Positions 28,440 to 38,072 of a stretch of 64,000 nt of DNA are shown piece after piece. Each line of letters begins with the position of its first letter. The stretch's first letter is position 1. Below the pieces are notes generated by a model. It had not been told where the DNA came from. It made no database searches and saw only the letters and a list, made by a program, of their open reading frames with translations. The position numbers and the translations under genes are program-made. This DNA comes from Conchocele bisecta (taxonomy: Eukaryota > Mollusca > Bivalvia > Lucinida > Thyasiridae): NCBI GenBank assembly GCA_029237695.1, contig JAQRGA010000042.1, positions 1,054,001 to 1,118,000 on the forward strand, written 5' to 3'.

Positions 28440-30313
28440 TATAGTGCCTCGATAAAAAACATTAGAATCCAAAATAATAATGAACCAATAATTGTCGCTT
28501 TAAGTAACTTTTTTTCACTGAAATATTTATCAATGTAGTAGTTAGTAAATGACCATTTTATTGGCTCTCCAAAAGAGTTCAGATACTCTGATCTGTCTTT
28601 CAAGTTAAGTCCTGCCAGATAAGGTTCTGTGTATACTAGTTTTTTTTTGCGTATAACAAAACAGATTGGTGGTATAATGATAAGTGCAAGCATTAACAAT
28701 ATTGTTATTTCTACTCCTTCACTAAACATGGGAGTCAATCCGTACATTGGTTGAATCCAGTATTTGCCGATAAAAGGATAAGCTATAACTGTAGCTATTG
28801 TAAGTACAGATAATGCTGCTAATGAGAACCATTCTAAGCTTAAACCTTTTGTAGTTTTAGGAGGTTCTGATCCTGTTACTGTAATTAAGTTACCCATCCA
28901 CTTCATATAGAAGAAAAGCATAATAGAACCACCGAAAATAACAATTGGAGGAAAAATTGGATTTTTTACAGCAAGTGCTTCTATAACTGCCATTTTACTA
29001 ATTAACATACCGAATGGTGCAAGGAACATACCGGCAAGACCTATTATCATAGCAATAGTGATCCAGAAATGTCTTGAAATAAATCCGCGCATATCATCGA
29101 TACTGAGACTTCCTGTAACCTGGCTGACTGAACCAACACAAAGGAACATAAGAGCTTTAGCGACAGCATGAAAAATTATTAGTAATAATGCGGCATCTAA
29201 TAGAAATTTAGATCCTATACCGGCACAGAGAATAATTAAACCAAGGTTTGCAATAGTAGAATACGCAAGAACTTTTTTACTGTCTCGTTGTGATATTGCC
29301 AGAGCAGAAGCAGCTAAGAAACTTACCCCGCCAATAAGAGCAACCATTGTACCGGCAGCTGTATTTTGCAACACGGGAGAACATCTTAGTACCATATATA
29401 CACCTGCTTTAACCATTGTACTAGAGTGTAACAGTGCTGATGAAGGAGTTGGTGCAACCATAGCACCTAATAACCAACCACCAAAAGGATATTGGGCAGC
29501 TTTATTCATACCTGCAAAGCAGAGTAGAAGAATAGGAAATAGTACTATTGATTTCTTCATTGTAAGAAGCATTTGTAAATCAATTGTTTTACAGACATCT
29601 GCTGCATAAATAATACCCACAGCAAATGCCAAACCACCTAATAAAAGCATCCATAAAGCTCTGAAAGAGTTAGTGTGTGCTATAGGTTTGCGACTATAAC
29701 CAATCATTATGAATGAACATAATGTTGTGATCTCCCAAAAGAAATAGATCCAGCCAATTGAATTTGAAAATACAATACCGAACATAGCAAAGAAAAATAA
29801 GAATATTGTAGCTATGAAAAGATGTGATCTATCTGATATTTCTTCATGTTGTTCATGATACTTTTTCATATAAGCTAGAGTGTAGACTGCAATAAGCGTA
29901 CCGACTATACCAATAATCAATGCTATAATAATGGAAAGATTATCAACATATATGTAGCGGTTCATCTCCGGCATTTTACCTAATAAATCCCAGGTAATGA
30001 CTAAACCGTACTGAATAACAACCATTAAAGGAATCCAGTATCTTTTGAATGGTAACCTGCGGCATATATATAAGAATGTTAGTGCGAGTAAAATATCTCC
30101 CAGTATCACCATTGAGTTGGCAAAACCTGAGTGAATGATGTAGTAATTCCCTACAGATGCCATGTTTTCAACTGCAAGTGCTATTACACCTATGCAGATG
30201 AGGGCTGATGATATCAATACTATCCATTTCTGAGCAGAATAATTTTTCTTAGTGAATAGTAATGCTATCGCCGGGATTAGTGGGAACAAGATTAAGAATC
30301 TTACCCAATCCAT
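28439..30313 (-). CDS. echA: Ech hydrogenase antiporter-like subunit A (NuoL/HyfB-like)
   Basis: A 624-residue protein of about 14-16 TM helices in the proton-conducting membrane family shared with complex I and Mrp antiporters. The core has FFWEITTLCSFIMIGYSR, AAQYPFGGWLLGAMVAPTP and SALLHSSTMVKAGVYMVLR. These are the conserved Glu and Lys/His-bearing TM segments. Strong ribosome site ggaggt precedes the ATG. It is the first gene of the operon and the only antiporter subunit, which fits the six-subunit Ech layout rather than the longer Hyf or Mbh types. It translocates H+ or Na+. Confidence 0.9.
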   Translation of the reverse strand: MDWVRFLILFPLIPAIALLFTKKNYSAQKWIVLISSALICIGVIALAVENMASVGNYYIIHSGFANSMVILGDILLALTFLYICRRLPFKRYWIPLMVVIQYGLVITWDLLGKMPEMNRYIYVDNLSIIIALIIGIVGTLIAVYTLAYMKKYHEQHEEISDRSHLFIATIFLFFFAMFGIVFSNSIGWIYFFWEITTLCSFIMIGYSRKPIAHTNSFRALWMLLLGGLAFAVGIIYAADVCKTIDLQMLLTMKKSIVLFPILLLCFAGMNKAAQYPFGGWLLGAMVAPTPSSALLHSSTMVKAGVYMVLRCSPVLQNTAAGTMVALIGGVSFLAASALAISQRDSKKVLAYSTIANLGLIILCAGIGSKFLLDAALLLIIFHAVAKALMFLCVGSVSQVTGSLSIDDMRGFISRHFWITIAMIIGLAGMFLAPFGMLISKMAVIEALAVKNPIFPPIVIFGGSIMLFFYMKWMGNLITVTGSEPPKTTKGLSLEWFSLAALSVLTIATVIAYPFIGKYWIQPMYGLTPMFSEGVEITILLMLALIIIPPICFVIRKKKLVYTEPYLAGLNLKDRSEYLNSFGEPIKWSFTNYYIDKYFSEKKLLKATIIGSLLFWILMFFIEAL

Positions 30314-30610
30314 GGATAATTACCTCCGTTTAAAATTAATTAATTTATACGGATCATGTAGTATATTTTATAGGACTTCTTCCTAAAAAGCTAATTGTAT
30401 AGTTCAAATAGTTATGAAACTATACTAAAAAAGTCTTATTTACTATATAAATAATGATTATATAGTATTTTTTAAAAAATACTAAATATATATTAAATAG
30501 TTAAAATTATATTAAAGACTTATTTCGTTAGTTTTTTTGAAAATTAGATTTATAATTTATTATTTAAATAATATTAAATATCAATATTTTAGTTTGGAGT
30601 GTAGCCGTAA
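30314..30610. promoter_or_regulatory. ech / tolB divergent promoter region with three inverted repeats
   Basis: The 297-base spacer separates echA and tolB. It holds three inverted repeats within 88 bases: GTATAGTT/AACTATAC at 30397-30404 and 30418-30425; TACTATATA/TATATAGTA at 30441-30449 and 30459-30467; and a perfect 22-base palindrome TAGTATTTTTT/AAAAAATACTA at 30463-30484. All share the TAGTAT/ATACTA core. They may be operators for ech or tolB expression; the DNA is AT-rich, so chance must be considered. Confidence 0.45.
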
Positions 30611-31801
30611 ATGATTTCTAAAAAGTGTTTTATTAGTCTTTTTGCAATTCTGTTCATTACCTGTTCAGTGAATGCGAGTCAAATTACCGTTGTTAAACAG
30701 GCAACTGCTAATAATCCTAAACTCATTTTTAAAGGTATTACAGGCAATACTGCTTTTTCAAAATATATATTGTCAGATTTTAAAAAATGCGGTTGGTTTG
30801 ATGTTGTTAGTTCCGGTACTCCTAAATATATTATTTCAGGCAGAGCTTCAGGCGATCAAATTGAACTTTATGTGAGCGGTGCAAGTTCATTTAATGTTTC
30901 GATGAAGATTAACACTAAAAAACCTAGATGGAGTTCATATCAACTTGTTGATACTGTATTAAAAAAACTATTTGGTATTAAAGGAATATGTGCTTCTAAA
31001 ATAGCTTTTGTTACTCAATCTTTTTCAGGAAAAACTAAGGAGATATTTATCTGTAATTTTGATGGTTCAAATATAAAACAAATTTCAAAAAATGGCAATC
31101 TTTCTCTTGAGCCTTCATGGGGTATGAATAATAAATTACTTGTTTATACTTTTTATCGAGGAAATTATATAGATGTTGTAGGGTATAATTTTAACAAAAG
31201 AAAATTATATAATCTAGCTAATTTTCCGGGACTCAATAATTCTGGTGCTATTTCACCAAATGGAAAATTTCTTGCTGTTATTCTAAGTAAAGACAAAAAA
31301 ATAGAACTTTATGTAAAACAGATTAACAGTACCAGACTGAGAAGGGTTACCAGTAATAATGCAGTTGAAGGAACTCCGTGCTGGGCTCCTGACAGCTTAA
31401 ATATCTGTTATGCATCTGATTTGAAATACGGCAGACCTGGACTCTATATTTATAATATTGTAACTAAGAAAACAACGCGGATAAAAATAGTTGGAAGTGA
31501 GGCTGTATCACCTTCCTGGTCTTCTGACGGCAGCAAAATTATTTATTCGGCAAAATTCGGCAGACATTACACTCTTGCTCTATATGATGTAAAGACAGGA
31601 ACTTCTTCAACTTTTGGTTTAAATGCAGGAGGTGACTGGTTTAGTCCTTCATGGGCACCTGATAACAGACATGTTATTTGTTCAAGAAAATTTAATTATA
31701 AATCTCAGTTATATGTAATTGATACTTGGACTGGTAAGGCTAAAAAATTGCTATCTTCAAAACTTAATTTGACTTCCCCTGACTGGTCATCTCTCTATTA
31801 A
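30611..31801 (+). CDS. tolB: TolB-like periplasmic beta-propeller protein
   Basis: A 396-residue protein with a signal peptide (MISKKCFISLFAILFITCSVNAS, cleavage likely before QITVV). The N-terminal alpha/beta domain is at about 25-130. From about 140 a six-bladed beta-propeller repeats the TolB motif: EPSWGMNNKLLVYTF, TPCWAPDSLNICYASD, SPSWSSDGSKIIYSA and SPSWAPDNRHVICS. It belongs to the Tol-Pal envelope system, although tolQRA and pal are not adjacent. Length is close to typical (about 430). Confidence 0.88.
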   Translation: MISKKCFISLFAILFITCSVNASQITVVKQATANNPKLIFKGITGNTAFSKYILSDFKKCGWFDVVSSGTPKYIISGRASGDQIELYVSGASSFNVSMKINTKKPRWSSYQLVDTVLKKLFGIKGICASKIAFVTQSFSGKTKEIFICNFDGSNIKQISKNGNLSLEPSWGMNNKLLVYTFYRGNYIDVVGYNFNKRKLYNLANFPGLNNSGAISPNGKFLAVILSKDKKIELYVKQINSTRLRRVTSNNAVEGTPCWAPDSLNICYASDLKYGRPGLYIYNIVTKKTTRIKIVGSEAVSPSWSSDGSKIIYSAKFGRHYTLALYDVKTGTSSTFGLNAGGDWFSPSWAPDNRHVICSRKFNYKSQLYVIDTWTGKAKKLLSSKLNLTSPDWSSLY

Positions 31802-31824
31802 TAATAAAATTATGGTAATCAACT

Positions 31825-33108
31825 ATGTTGTTTTTTCTTTATAATCTGTTGTTTCCTATTGTATTTTTATTTTTTATCCCAGGTATTATATATAAACATA
31901 TAAAAAGAGGTGGAGATAAAAAAAACTTTTTAGAACGATTTGCAATTTTTACTGATGAGAAAAGAACATCACTAAAAAATATGAAAGGTAATATTATATG
32001 GGTTCATTCTGTATCTGTTGGCGAAACTTTGCTTGCTGTAGATTTTATAAACAAATGGAAAAATCTTAATGAAAATATTAATTTTGTAATTTCTACAACA
32101 ACTACTACAGGACAGAAAATAGCAAACAATAAATTAGCAGATAAAGCTATCGTTATTTTTTGTCCAATAGATTATTTCTTATTTGTTAGAAAAACATTTA
32201 ATTTAATAAATCCCAAAGCATTAATTATATTTGAAACTGAAATTTGGCCAAGCTTGATATGTGAGGCTTATAGAAAAACTATTAAAGTCATACAGGTAAA
32301 TGCACGCATATCAGATCATTCATTCAAAGGCTACAAACAGTTTAGCTGTTTTATAAATCCTTTCTTATCTAAAATATCTCTTTCCTGTGCACAGACTGAT
32401 CAAGATGTAGAAAGATTAAAAAGTATATGTAAAAGTCTAAATATACTTAAAACAGGAACTATGAAGTTTGATCAGACTCTCCCTGATAAATTTAATGATG
32501 TAGATTTAGAAAAAGTTTTTGGGAAAAAAAATTATATTTATATTCTTGGAGCCAGTACTCACGGAGGAGAAGAAAAATTAATAATTAATATCTTCAATAA
32601 ACTAAAGAAAGAATATAAAAATTTAAGACTTATATTTGTACCGCGACATGTAGAAAGAGCATCTGAAGTAGTATCAGTTTTGAAAGAGAATAATATTAGT
32701 TATTATAGAAGGTCTAACAATGAGTGCAATGGCAAAAATGTTGACTGCCTTCTCGCTGATACTACAGGTGAAATGTTAAGTTTTATGAATCGTGCAGATA
32801 TTGTAATTATGGGAAAATGTTTTGCAGGTAATAACGGAGGACATAATATAATTGAGCCGGCCTTACTTGGAAAACCTATCGTTACAGGAAAAGAATTATC
32901 TAATTTTAGATTCGTGCTTAAAATGATGGTTGAAAATAATGCAGTTATGACTGCAAATGATGATTCCTTAATAATAGTGTTAAAAGAATTACTGAATGAT
33001 CCTGAAAAAAGAATTAAATTAGGTAAAATTGCTAGAAATATAGTATTAAAACATGTTGGCGCTACAGAAAAAACAATATCAGAAATTGAAAAAATAATTA
33101 ATTTATAA
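31825..33108 (+). CDS. waaA: 3-deoxy-D-manno-octulosonic acid (Kdo) transferase
   Basis: A 427-residue GT30-family inner-membrane enzyme that adds Kdo to lipid A precursors, marking the organism as LPS-bearing. An N-terminal TM (residues 1-25) anchors it. The Rossmann halves carry IIWVHSVSVGETLLA, VSTTTTTGQKIAN (as ISTTTTTGQ), ALIIFETEIWP and the CMP-Kdo-site region GKCFAGNNGGHNIIEPALL. Length is normal. It begins 23 bases after tolB and 16 before gatC, probably in one transcript. Confidence 0.93.
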   Translation: MLFFLYNLLFPIVFLFFIPGIIYKHIKRGGDKKNFLERFAIFTDEKRTSLKNMKGNIIWVHSVSVGETLLAVDFINKWKNLNENINFVISTTTTTGQKIANNKLADKAIVIFCPIDYFLFVRKTFNLINPKALIIFETEIWPSLICEAYRKTIKVIQVNARISDHSFKGYKQFSCFINPFLSKISLSCAQTDQDVERLKSICKSLNILKTGTMKFDQTLPDKFNDVDLEKVFGKKNYIYILGASTHGGEEKLIINIFNKLKKEYKNLRLIFVPRHVERASEVVSVLKENNISYYRRSNNECNGKNVDCLLADTTGEMLSFMNRADIVIMGKCFAGNNGGHNIIEPALLGKPIVTGKELSNFRFVLKMMVENNAVMTANDDSLIIVLKELLNDPEKRIKLGKIARNIVLKHVGATEKTISEIEKIINL

Positions 33109-33124
33109 ATACAGGTAAACAATA

Positions 33125-33445
33125 ATGGGAAATGATAACGAAAAAATTGACATAGCTATTGATGTCGCATCAGTTGCTAAACTGGCAAGGTTAAAAATAG
33201 ATGATTCAGAGATTAAACAGTTGCAGAAAGATATGAATAAAATAGTTAATTATATTGATCAGTTTTCTGAACTGGATCTTCATGACGTTGAACCTACAAT
33301 ACATGCAGCCCAGTTTAATAATGTTTGGCGGGATGATAAATCATTCAAAGGTAATTTTTCTGAAAATATTTTAAAAAATGCTCCTGCGTTAGTAGATGAT
33401 GAATTGATAAAAGTACCGCAGGTATTAGCAGGAGATAGTGAATAA
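33125..33445 (+). CDS. gatC: Asp-tRNA(Asn)/Glu-tRNA(Gln) amidotransferase subunit C
   Basis: A 106-residue small subunit with the family pattern VAKLARLKIDDSEI and DLHDVEPTIHA, then WRDD and the C-terminal KVPQVL. It stabilises GatA and bridges to GatB. Its stop overlaps the gatA start by one base at 33445. N-terminal residues 1-15 are slightly longer than usual. Confidence 0.92.
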   Translation: MGNDNEKIDIAIDVASVAKLARLKIDDSEIKQLQKDMNKIVNYIDQFSELDLHDVEPTIHAAQFNNVWRDDKSFKGNFSENILKNAPALVDDELIKVPQVLAGDSE

Positions 33446-34920
33446 TGATTGATATTAAAACGTTAACACTAGTGCAGTCGTCTAAACTGCTTCATAATGG
33501 TGATATTACATCTATGGATTTATGCAAACTTTATTTAAATAGAGTTAATGAAGTTGAATCAAAAATTAAAGCTTTCGTCTATTTTGATAAAAAAGAAATA
33601 CTGGCTCAGGCTAAAAAATCTGATGAAAGAAGAAATGCCGGAAAAGCTTTAAGTGATTATGACGGAATACCGATAGCTGTTAAAGATTTAATAGCAGTGA
33701 AAGGTGATCCATGCACATGCGGTTCTAAAATTTTATCCGGTGTTGATTCTATATATGATGCTACTGCTGTAAAAAAACTAAAGGATAAAGGATTTGTGCT
33801 GTTTGGCAGAAACAATATGGATGAATTTGCTATGGGATCTACATGTGAAAATAGCTCTTATTATCCAACTAAAAATCCTTGGAATCTGAATTATGTTCCC
33901 GGTGGCTCAAGCGGTGGTTCTGCAGCGGCGGTTGCGGCTTCTGAGATAGGTGCATCTTTAGGATCAGATACAGGCGGTTCGGTAAGACAGCCTGCAGCTT
34001 TTTGCGGAGTTGTAGGATTGAAGCCAACATACGGCAGAATTTCCAGATATGGTTTAGTTGCCTATGCATCCAGTCTTGATCAGATTGGATCTTTGACAAA
34101 AGATGTTAGTGATTCAGCATTGCTGTTAGATATTATTTCCGGCAAAGATGAAAAAGACAGCACTTCACTAAGTTCTGATAACTTTAATTTTTTAGATAGA
34201 TTAATTAACTCTGGCAGAGATCTTAAAGGTCTTAGAGTGGGAATGCCTAAAGAATATTATATTAATGGTGTACTGGATGATAGTGTACAGAAAAGTATTG
34301 ACTATACTGTCACTCTTCTTGAAAATGCAGGTGCAGAAATTGTTAATATTACTTTGCCCCATATAAAATATGCAATTGCTTCATACTATGTGATAGCTAC
34401 AGCAGAAGCCAGTGCCAATCTTGCGAGATTTGACGGTGTTAGATATGGTCTGAGATCTGAGAATAGTAATAACCTCATGGATATGTATTTAAACACAAGA
34501 GGTGGTGGTTTTGGAGATGAAGTAAAAAGAAGAATTCTACTTGGTACATTTGTTCTTAGTAGTGGCTACTATGATGCTTATTATCTGAAAGCCCAAAAAG
34601 TAAGAACATTGATTAAAAAAGATTTTAATAAGGCCTTTGAACAGTGTGATGTTATTTTATCACCTACATCACCATGTCAGCCGTTTGAAATTGGTGCAGT
34701 TACGGATCCTGTTCAAATGTATTTAGCTGATATTTATACTATATCTGTTAATTTAGCAGGTATTTGTGCAATTAGTGTTCCAGTTGATATTGCTGAGTCT
34801 ATGAATTTACCGCTTGGAGTGCAGTTTATTGGACCTGCTTTTGGAGAAGATAAAATACTGAAAACTGCTAAAGTTTTGGAAGATAATAGAAAAATAAAAT
34901 CATTTATCCCGCAAATTTAA
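33445..34920 (+). CDS. gatA: Asp/Glu-tRNA amidotransferase subunit A (glutaminase)
   Basis: A 491-residue amidase-signature protein that frees ammonia from glutamine for transamidation. The catalytic Ser-cisSer-Lys triad is complete: K80 in PIAVKDLI, S155 in GGSSGGSAA and S179 in DTGGSVRQPA. Length is standard. It lies in the gatC-gatA-gatB order with minimal spacing (17 bases to gatB). Because a glutaminyl-tRNA synthetase is also encoded here, the physiological product is probably Asn-tRNA. Confidence 0.95.
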   Translation: MIDIKTLTLVQSSKLLHNGDITSMDLCKLYLNRVNEVESKIKAFVYFDKKEILAQAKKSDERRNAGKALSDYDGIPIAVKDLIAVKGDPCTCGSKILSGVDSIYDATAVKKLKDKGFVLFGRNNMDEFAMGSTCENSSYYPTKNPWNLNYVPGGSSGGSAAAVAASEIGASLGSDTGGSVRQPAAFCGVVGLKPTYGRISRYGLVAYASSLDQIGSLTKDVSDSALLLDIISGKDEKDSTSLSSDNFNFLDRLINSGRDLKGLRVGMPKEYYINGVLDDSVQKSIDYTVTLLENAGAEIVNITLPHIKYAIASYYVIATAEASANLARFDGVRYGLRSENSNNLMDMYLNTRGGGFGDEVKRRILLGTFVLSSGYYDAYYLKAQKVRTLIKKDFNKAFEQCDVILSPTSPCQPFEIGAVTDPVQMYLADIYTISVNLAGICAISVPVDIAESMNLPLGVQFIGPAFGEDKILKTAKVLEDNRKIKSFIPQI

Positions 34921-34937
34921 AAGAAGGTAAAAAGTAG

Positions 34938-36383
34938 ATGGCTGATTATGATGTAGTTATAGGACTTGAAGTCCATGTTCAAATAAAGACCGATTCAAAA
35001 ATGTTCTGTTCCTGCCCAAATAGATATGGAGAAGAACCAAACACTTTAATATGTCCAGTTTGTACCGGGCAGCCTGGTGCACTTCCTGTGCCGAATAAAA
35101 AAGCAATAGAAAAAACTATTATTGCAGGAATGATGTGCGAATGTGATATACCTAATTTTAGTAAATTTGACAGAAAAAGTTATTTTTATCCGGATATGGC
35201 TAAAAATTATCAAATATCCCAATATGATCTGCCGTTCTGCCTTGGCGGAAAAATCCATGTTGGAGGAAAAGGTTTTTCTGGAAAAGAGATAATAAGTAAG
35301 GATATAGGAATTACAAGAATACATCTCGAAGAAGATGCTGCTAAATCTACTCATTTTGCTAATTGCAGCGGTTTAGATTACAATAAAGGCGGAGTTCCTT
35401 TAATGGAAATAGTTAGCGAACCTGACATGTCAACTGCAGATGAAGCTTATGCTTATCTCACTTCCATTAAACAGATTATGCAGTATGGAAAAATAGGTAG
35501 CTGTGATATGGAAAAGGGGCAGATGCGCTGTGATGTTAATATTTCATTAAAACCTAAAGGTCGTATTAAATTCGGGACTAAAATAGAACTTAAAAATATG
35601 AACAGTTTTAGGGCAATACACAGAGCTATAAATTATGAAATAGGTAGACAGACAGATACTCTTAATAGAGGTGATCTTTTAGTACAGGAAACACGAGGGT
35701 GGAATGATGATAAAGATAGATCATATCTTATGCGCGTTAAGGAAAGTGAGCAGGATTATAGGTATTTTCCTGAACCTGATTTGATGCCTGTTCTATTTAC
35801 AGATGATGAATTAAGTAGCTTTAGAAATAACCTGCCTGTATTGCCTGAAGAAGTTAGACAGCGTTTTATTAAAAATTATGGAATTACTGATTTTGATGCT
35901 CATGTATTAACTGCAGAAAAAGATATTGCTATGTATTTTGACAAGGCAGCTTCTAATACAAAAACACCTAAACTTTTAGCTAACTGGATTATTTCTGAAT
36001 TACTGCGGGAAATTTCAAAGTCAGAACAGTCCATTAATGAAATAAAAATAAAAGCAGAAGATTTAGCTCAATTAGTTGAATTAATAAACGATAAAACAAT
36101 TAGCGGTAAAATAGCTAAAACAGTTTTTGCAGATATGTTTGCTACGGGTAAATCTCCTAAAGTTATTGTAAAAGAAAAAGGCCTTGTTCAGGTTACTGAT
36201 GAATCTGTAATAGAAAAATTTGTAAAAGAAGCAATAGACAATAATCATTCACAGGTACAGCAGTATAAAGAAGGAAAAACTGCCGTTCTTCAATTCTTTG
36301 TAGGTCAGGTGATGAAATTAAGTAGAGGAAAAGCTAACCCGCAGACTGTTATTAAATATTTAAAATCAATGCTTGACAATTAA
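34938..36383 (+). CDS. gatB: Asp/Glu-tRNA amidotransferase subunit B
   Basis: A 481-residue kinase/transferase subunit that activates the misacylated Asp- or Glu-tRNA. Motifs include VIGLEVHVQIKTDSKMFCSC, RKSYFYPDMAKNYQISQYD and IHLEEDAAKSTH, then the C-terminal YqeY-like tail ending with GKANPQTVIKYL. The two CxC/CPVC cysteine pairs at 27-44 form the usual zinc site. The stop TAA at 36381-36383 overlaps the next gene's ATG. Confidence 0.95.
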   Translation: MADYDVVIGLEVHVQIKTDSKMFCSCPNRYGEEPNTLICPVCTGQPGALPVPNKKAIEKTIIAGMMCECDIPNFSKFDRKSYFYPDMAKNYQISQYDLPFCLGGKIHVGGKGFSGKEIISKDIGITRIHLEEDAAKSTHFANCSGLDYNKGGVPLMEIVSEPDMSTADEAYAYLTSIKQIMQYGKIGSCDMEKGQMRCDVNISLKPKGRIKFGTKIELKNMNSFRAIHRAINYEIGRQTDTLNRGDLLVQETRGWNDDKDRSYLMRVKESEQDYRYFPEPDLMPVLFTDDELSSFRNNLPVLPEEVRQRFIKNYGITDFDAHVLTAEKDIAMYFDKAASNTKTPKLLANWIISELLREISKSEQSINEIKIKAEDLAQLVELINDKTISGKIAKTVFADMFATGKSPKVIVKEKGLVQVTDESVIEKFVKEAIDNNHSQVQQYKEGKTAVLQFFVGQVMKLSRGKANPQTVIKYLKSMLDN

Positions 36384-37030
36384 TGAAAGATATTAAAAAT
36401 ATTCTGTTTGATTTGGACGGAACTATCATTGATTCTAAAAAGGGTATTACTGATTCTATTCGTTATGCTTTGAGGTGTTTGGATATTTATATTCCGTCTT
36501 CTGATGAACTTGAATGGTGTATTGGACCTTCTCTTGTAGATTCTTTCTCCATTTTAATAAAAGATGCTGATAAAGAATTAATTTTAAAAGCTGTGAAACT
36601 ATACAGAATTAATTTTAAGAAAAAAGGTATTTTAGAGTGTTTTTTATATAGTGGTATAGTAGATGTACTTAATAAGTTTAAAAAAAGAAATTTTAAACTT
36701 TATTTAGCTACAGGCAAACCTAAGATATACGCAGTTGAAATACTAAAAAATCTTAATATCTATGATTTATTTGTTGGTATTTACGGAAGTGAGTTAGATG
36801 GTAATCGTAATAATAAAACTGAGCTGATTGACTATATCATGAAAGAAGAAAATTTAGTTAAAGAGGAAACTATTATGATCGGCGATAGAGGGAATGATAT
36901 TATTGGTGCAAATAATAATAATATTTTCTCATGCGGGGTTCTTTACGGCTATGGAAGTAAGAGTGAATTAATTGAGGCTGACGCAGATATCATAATAAAT
37001 AAACCTGAATATCTTTTAGAAATTTTTTGA
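36383..37030 (+). CDS. HAD-superfamily hydrolase, phosphoglycolate phosphatase-like
   Basis: A 215-residue HAD phosphatase. Motif I is FDLDGTIIDSKKG with nucleophile D10 and D12, motif II is LATGKPK, and motif IV is MIGDRGNDIIGA with Lys upstream. The cap domain is the helical Gph type. The ATG overlaps the gatB stop, so it is the last gene of the gat transcript. The substrate is uncertain (phosphoglycolate, pyrophosphate or another small phosphate). Confidence 0.85.
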   Translation: MKDIKNILFDLDGTIIDSKKGITDSIRYALRCLDIYIPSSDELEWCIGPSLVDSFSILIKDADKELILKAVKLYRINFKKKGILECFLYSGIVDVLNKFKKRNFKLYLATGKPKIYAVEILKNLNIYDLFVGIYGSELDGNRNNKTELIDYIMKEENLVKEETIMIGDRGNDIIGANNNNIFSCGVLYGYGSKSELIEADADIIINKPEYLLEIF

Positions 37031-37322
37031 ATTAATTAAGTTTGTGGGCTTAAATATTCTATATATTATAAATAATTATATAAACTAATGTACAGAAGTA
37101 CATCCATACCGATAAATTAATATAATTAATCTGTAATTTTTATAACTTGTATGGCTTGCTTTCCACTTAGCTTTTAATTATGCATAATAGATAATTTTAT
37201 TATTCTAATTTTCAGTGAAATATTTAACTGTCTATGCTGAATTAAAAATTAATTAAAAAATTCTACTCGAAAATCAAGAAAATTTTTATTTTTAAGTCTT
37301 ATATTTTAATTTAATTTGCAAT

Positions 37323-37344
37323 AATGTGAATTAGAGTTCACATT
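37323..37344. promoter_or_regulatory. inverted repeat AATGTGAA-N6-TTCACATT, candidate TetR operator
   Basis: Perfect 8-base arms at 37323-37330 and 37337-37344, 108 bases upstream of the TetR gene that heads the exporter operon, in a 421-base gap (37031-37451) otherwise without a gene. The size and symmetry fit a TetR-family operator. No experimental proof; AT-rich background makes short palindromes likelier, but the GTGAA core is not low-complexity. Confidence 0.45.
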
Positions 37345-37451
37345 GTTATTTGCTAATTAACAAAGATTATCTATTCTGATTGTAAGAACCTATAAAATTT
37401 AAAATGACAACCTTTAACTTGTACAAAGTGTAACAGAGGAATAGTATTTAT

Positions 37452-38045
37452 ATGTCAAATTTAAAAGTTAAAACTGAAATAAGAAGGCGACAGATAATAG
37501 AAGCAGCAATGGAAATCATTGCCGATAAAACTCTAAACAGTCTTACTGTTGCAGTAATTGCTGAAAAAGTAGGTATTACAAAAAGTAATATATACCGACA
37601 TTATTCCAGCAAGAATGCAATTGTTGAAGATATTGTAAAAATGATAGATACTAATCTCCAAAAAATAGTATCTAAGTCAAAAGTTATAGATTCTCCCGCT
37701 GGAAGATTAAAAAATATATTTATAAATCATATTGCACTTTTGGAAATGACAAAAGGAACTCCTCTTATTATTTTTACCAGTAAAAACTATAGCGATAATT
37801 CCAGCGTAAAAATCATGATGGTGAAAGTAATAGAAAAATACATTAAATCAATAAAAACTATACTTTGCCAAGGTGTAGATGATAAATTATTTAAGTCTGA
37901 CTTAGATATTGAAACTACGCTTATGTTTTACTTAGGTATTATACAATCAATAATTTTACAGTGGATTACTTCTGCAGGTGCTTTTTTGCCAACATCAAAG
38001 GCTGAAGGATTTTGGACTATATTTATAGCAGGAATTACTAAATAA
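37452..38045 (+). CDS. TetR-family transcriptional regulator
   Basis: A 197-residue regulator. The N-terminal helix-turn-helix (about 10-60) carries RRRQIIEAAMEIIADKTLN, VAVIAEKVGITKSNIYRHY and SSKNAIVEDI, typical of TetR proteins. The C-terminal ligand-binding domain is not diagnostic. It lies 27 bases before a membrane-fusion protein and ABC exporter genes, so it probably controls their expression and senses their substrate. The palindrome at 37323-37344 is a plausible operator. Confidence 0.9.
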   Translation: MSNLKVKTEIRRRQIIEAAMEIIADKTLNSLTVAVIAEKVGITKSNIYRHYSSKNAIVEDIVKMIDTNLQKIVSKSKVIDSPAGRLKNIFINHIALLEMTKGTPLIIFTSKNYSDNSSVKIMMVKVIEKYIKSIKTILCQGVDDKLFKSDLDIETTLMFYLGIIQSIILQWITSAGAFLPTSKAEGFWTIFIAGITK

Positions 38046-38072
38046 TATTAAATAAAAAGAGATTGATCAAAT

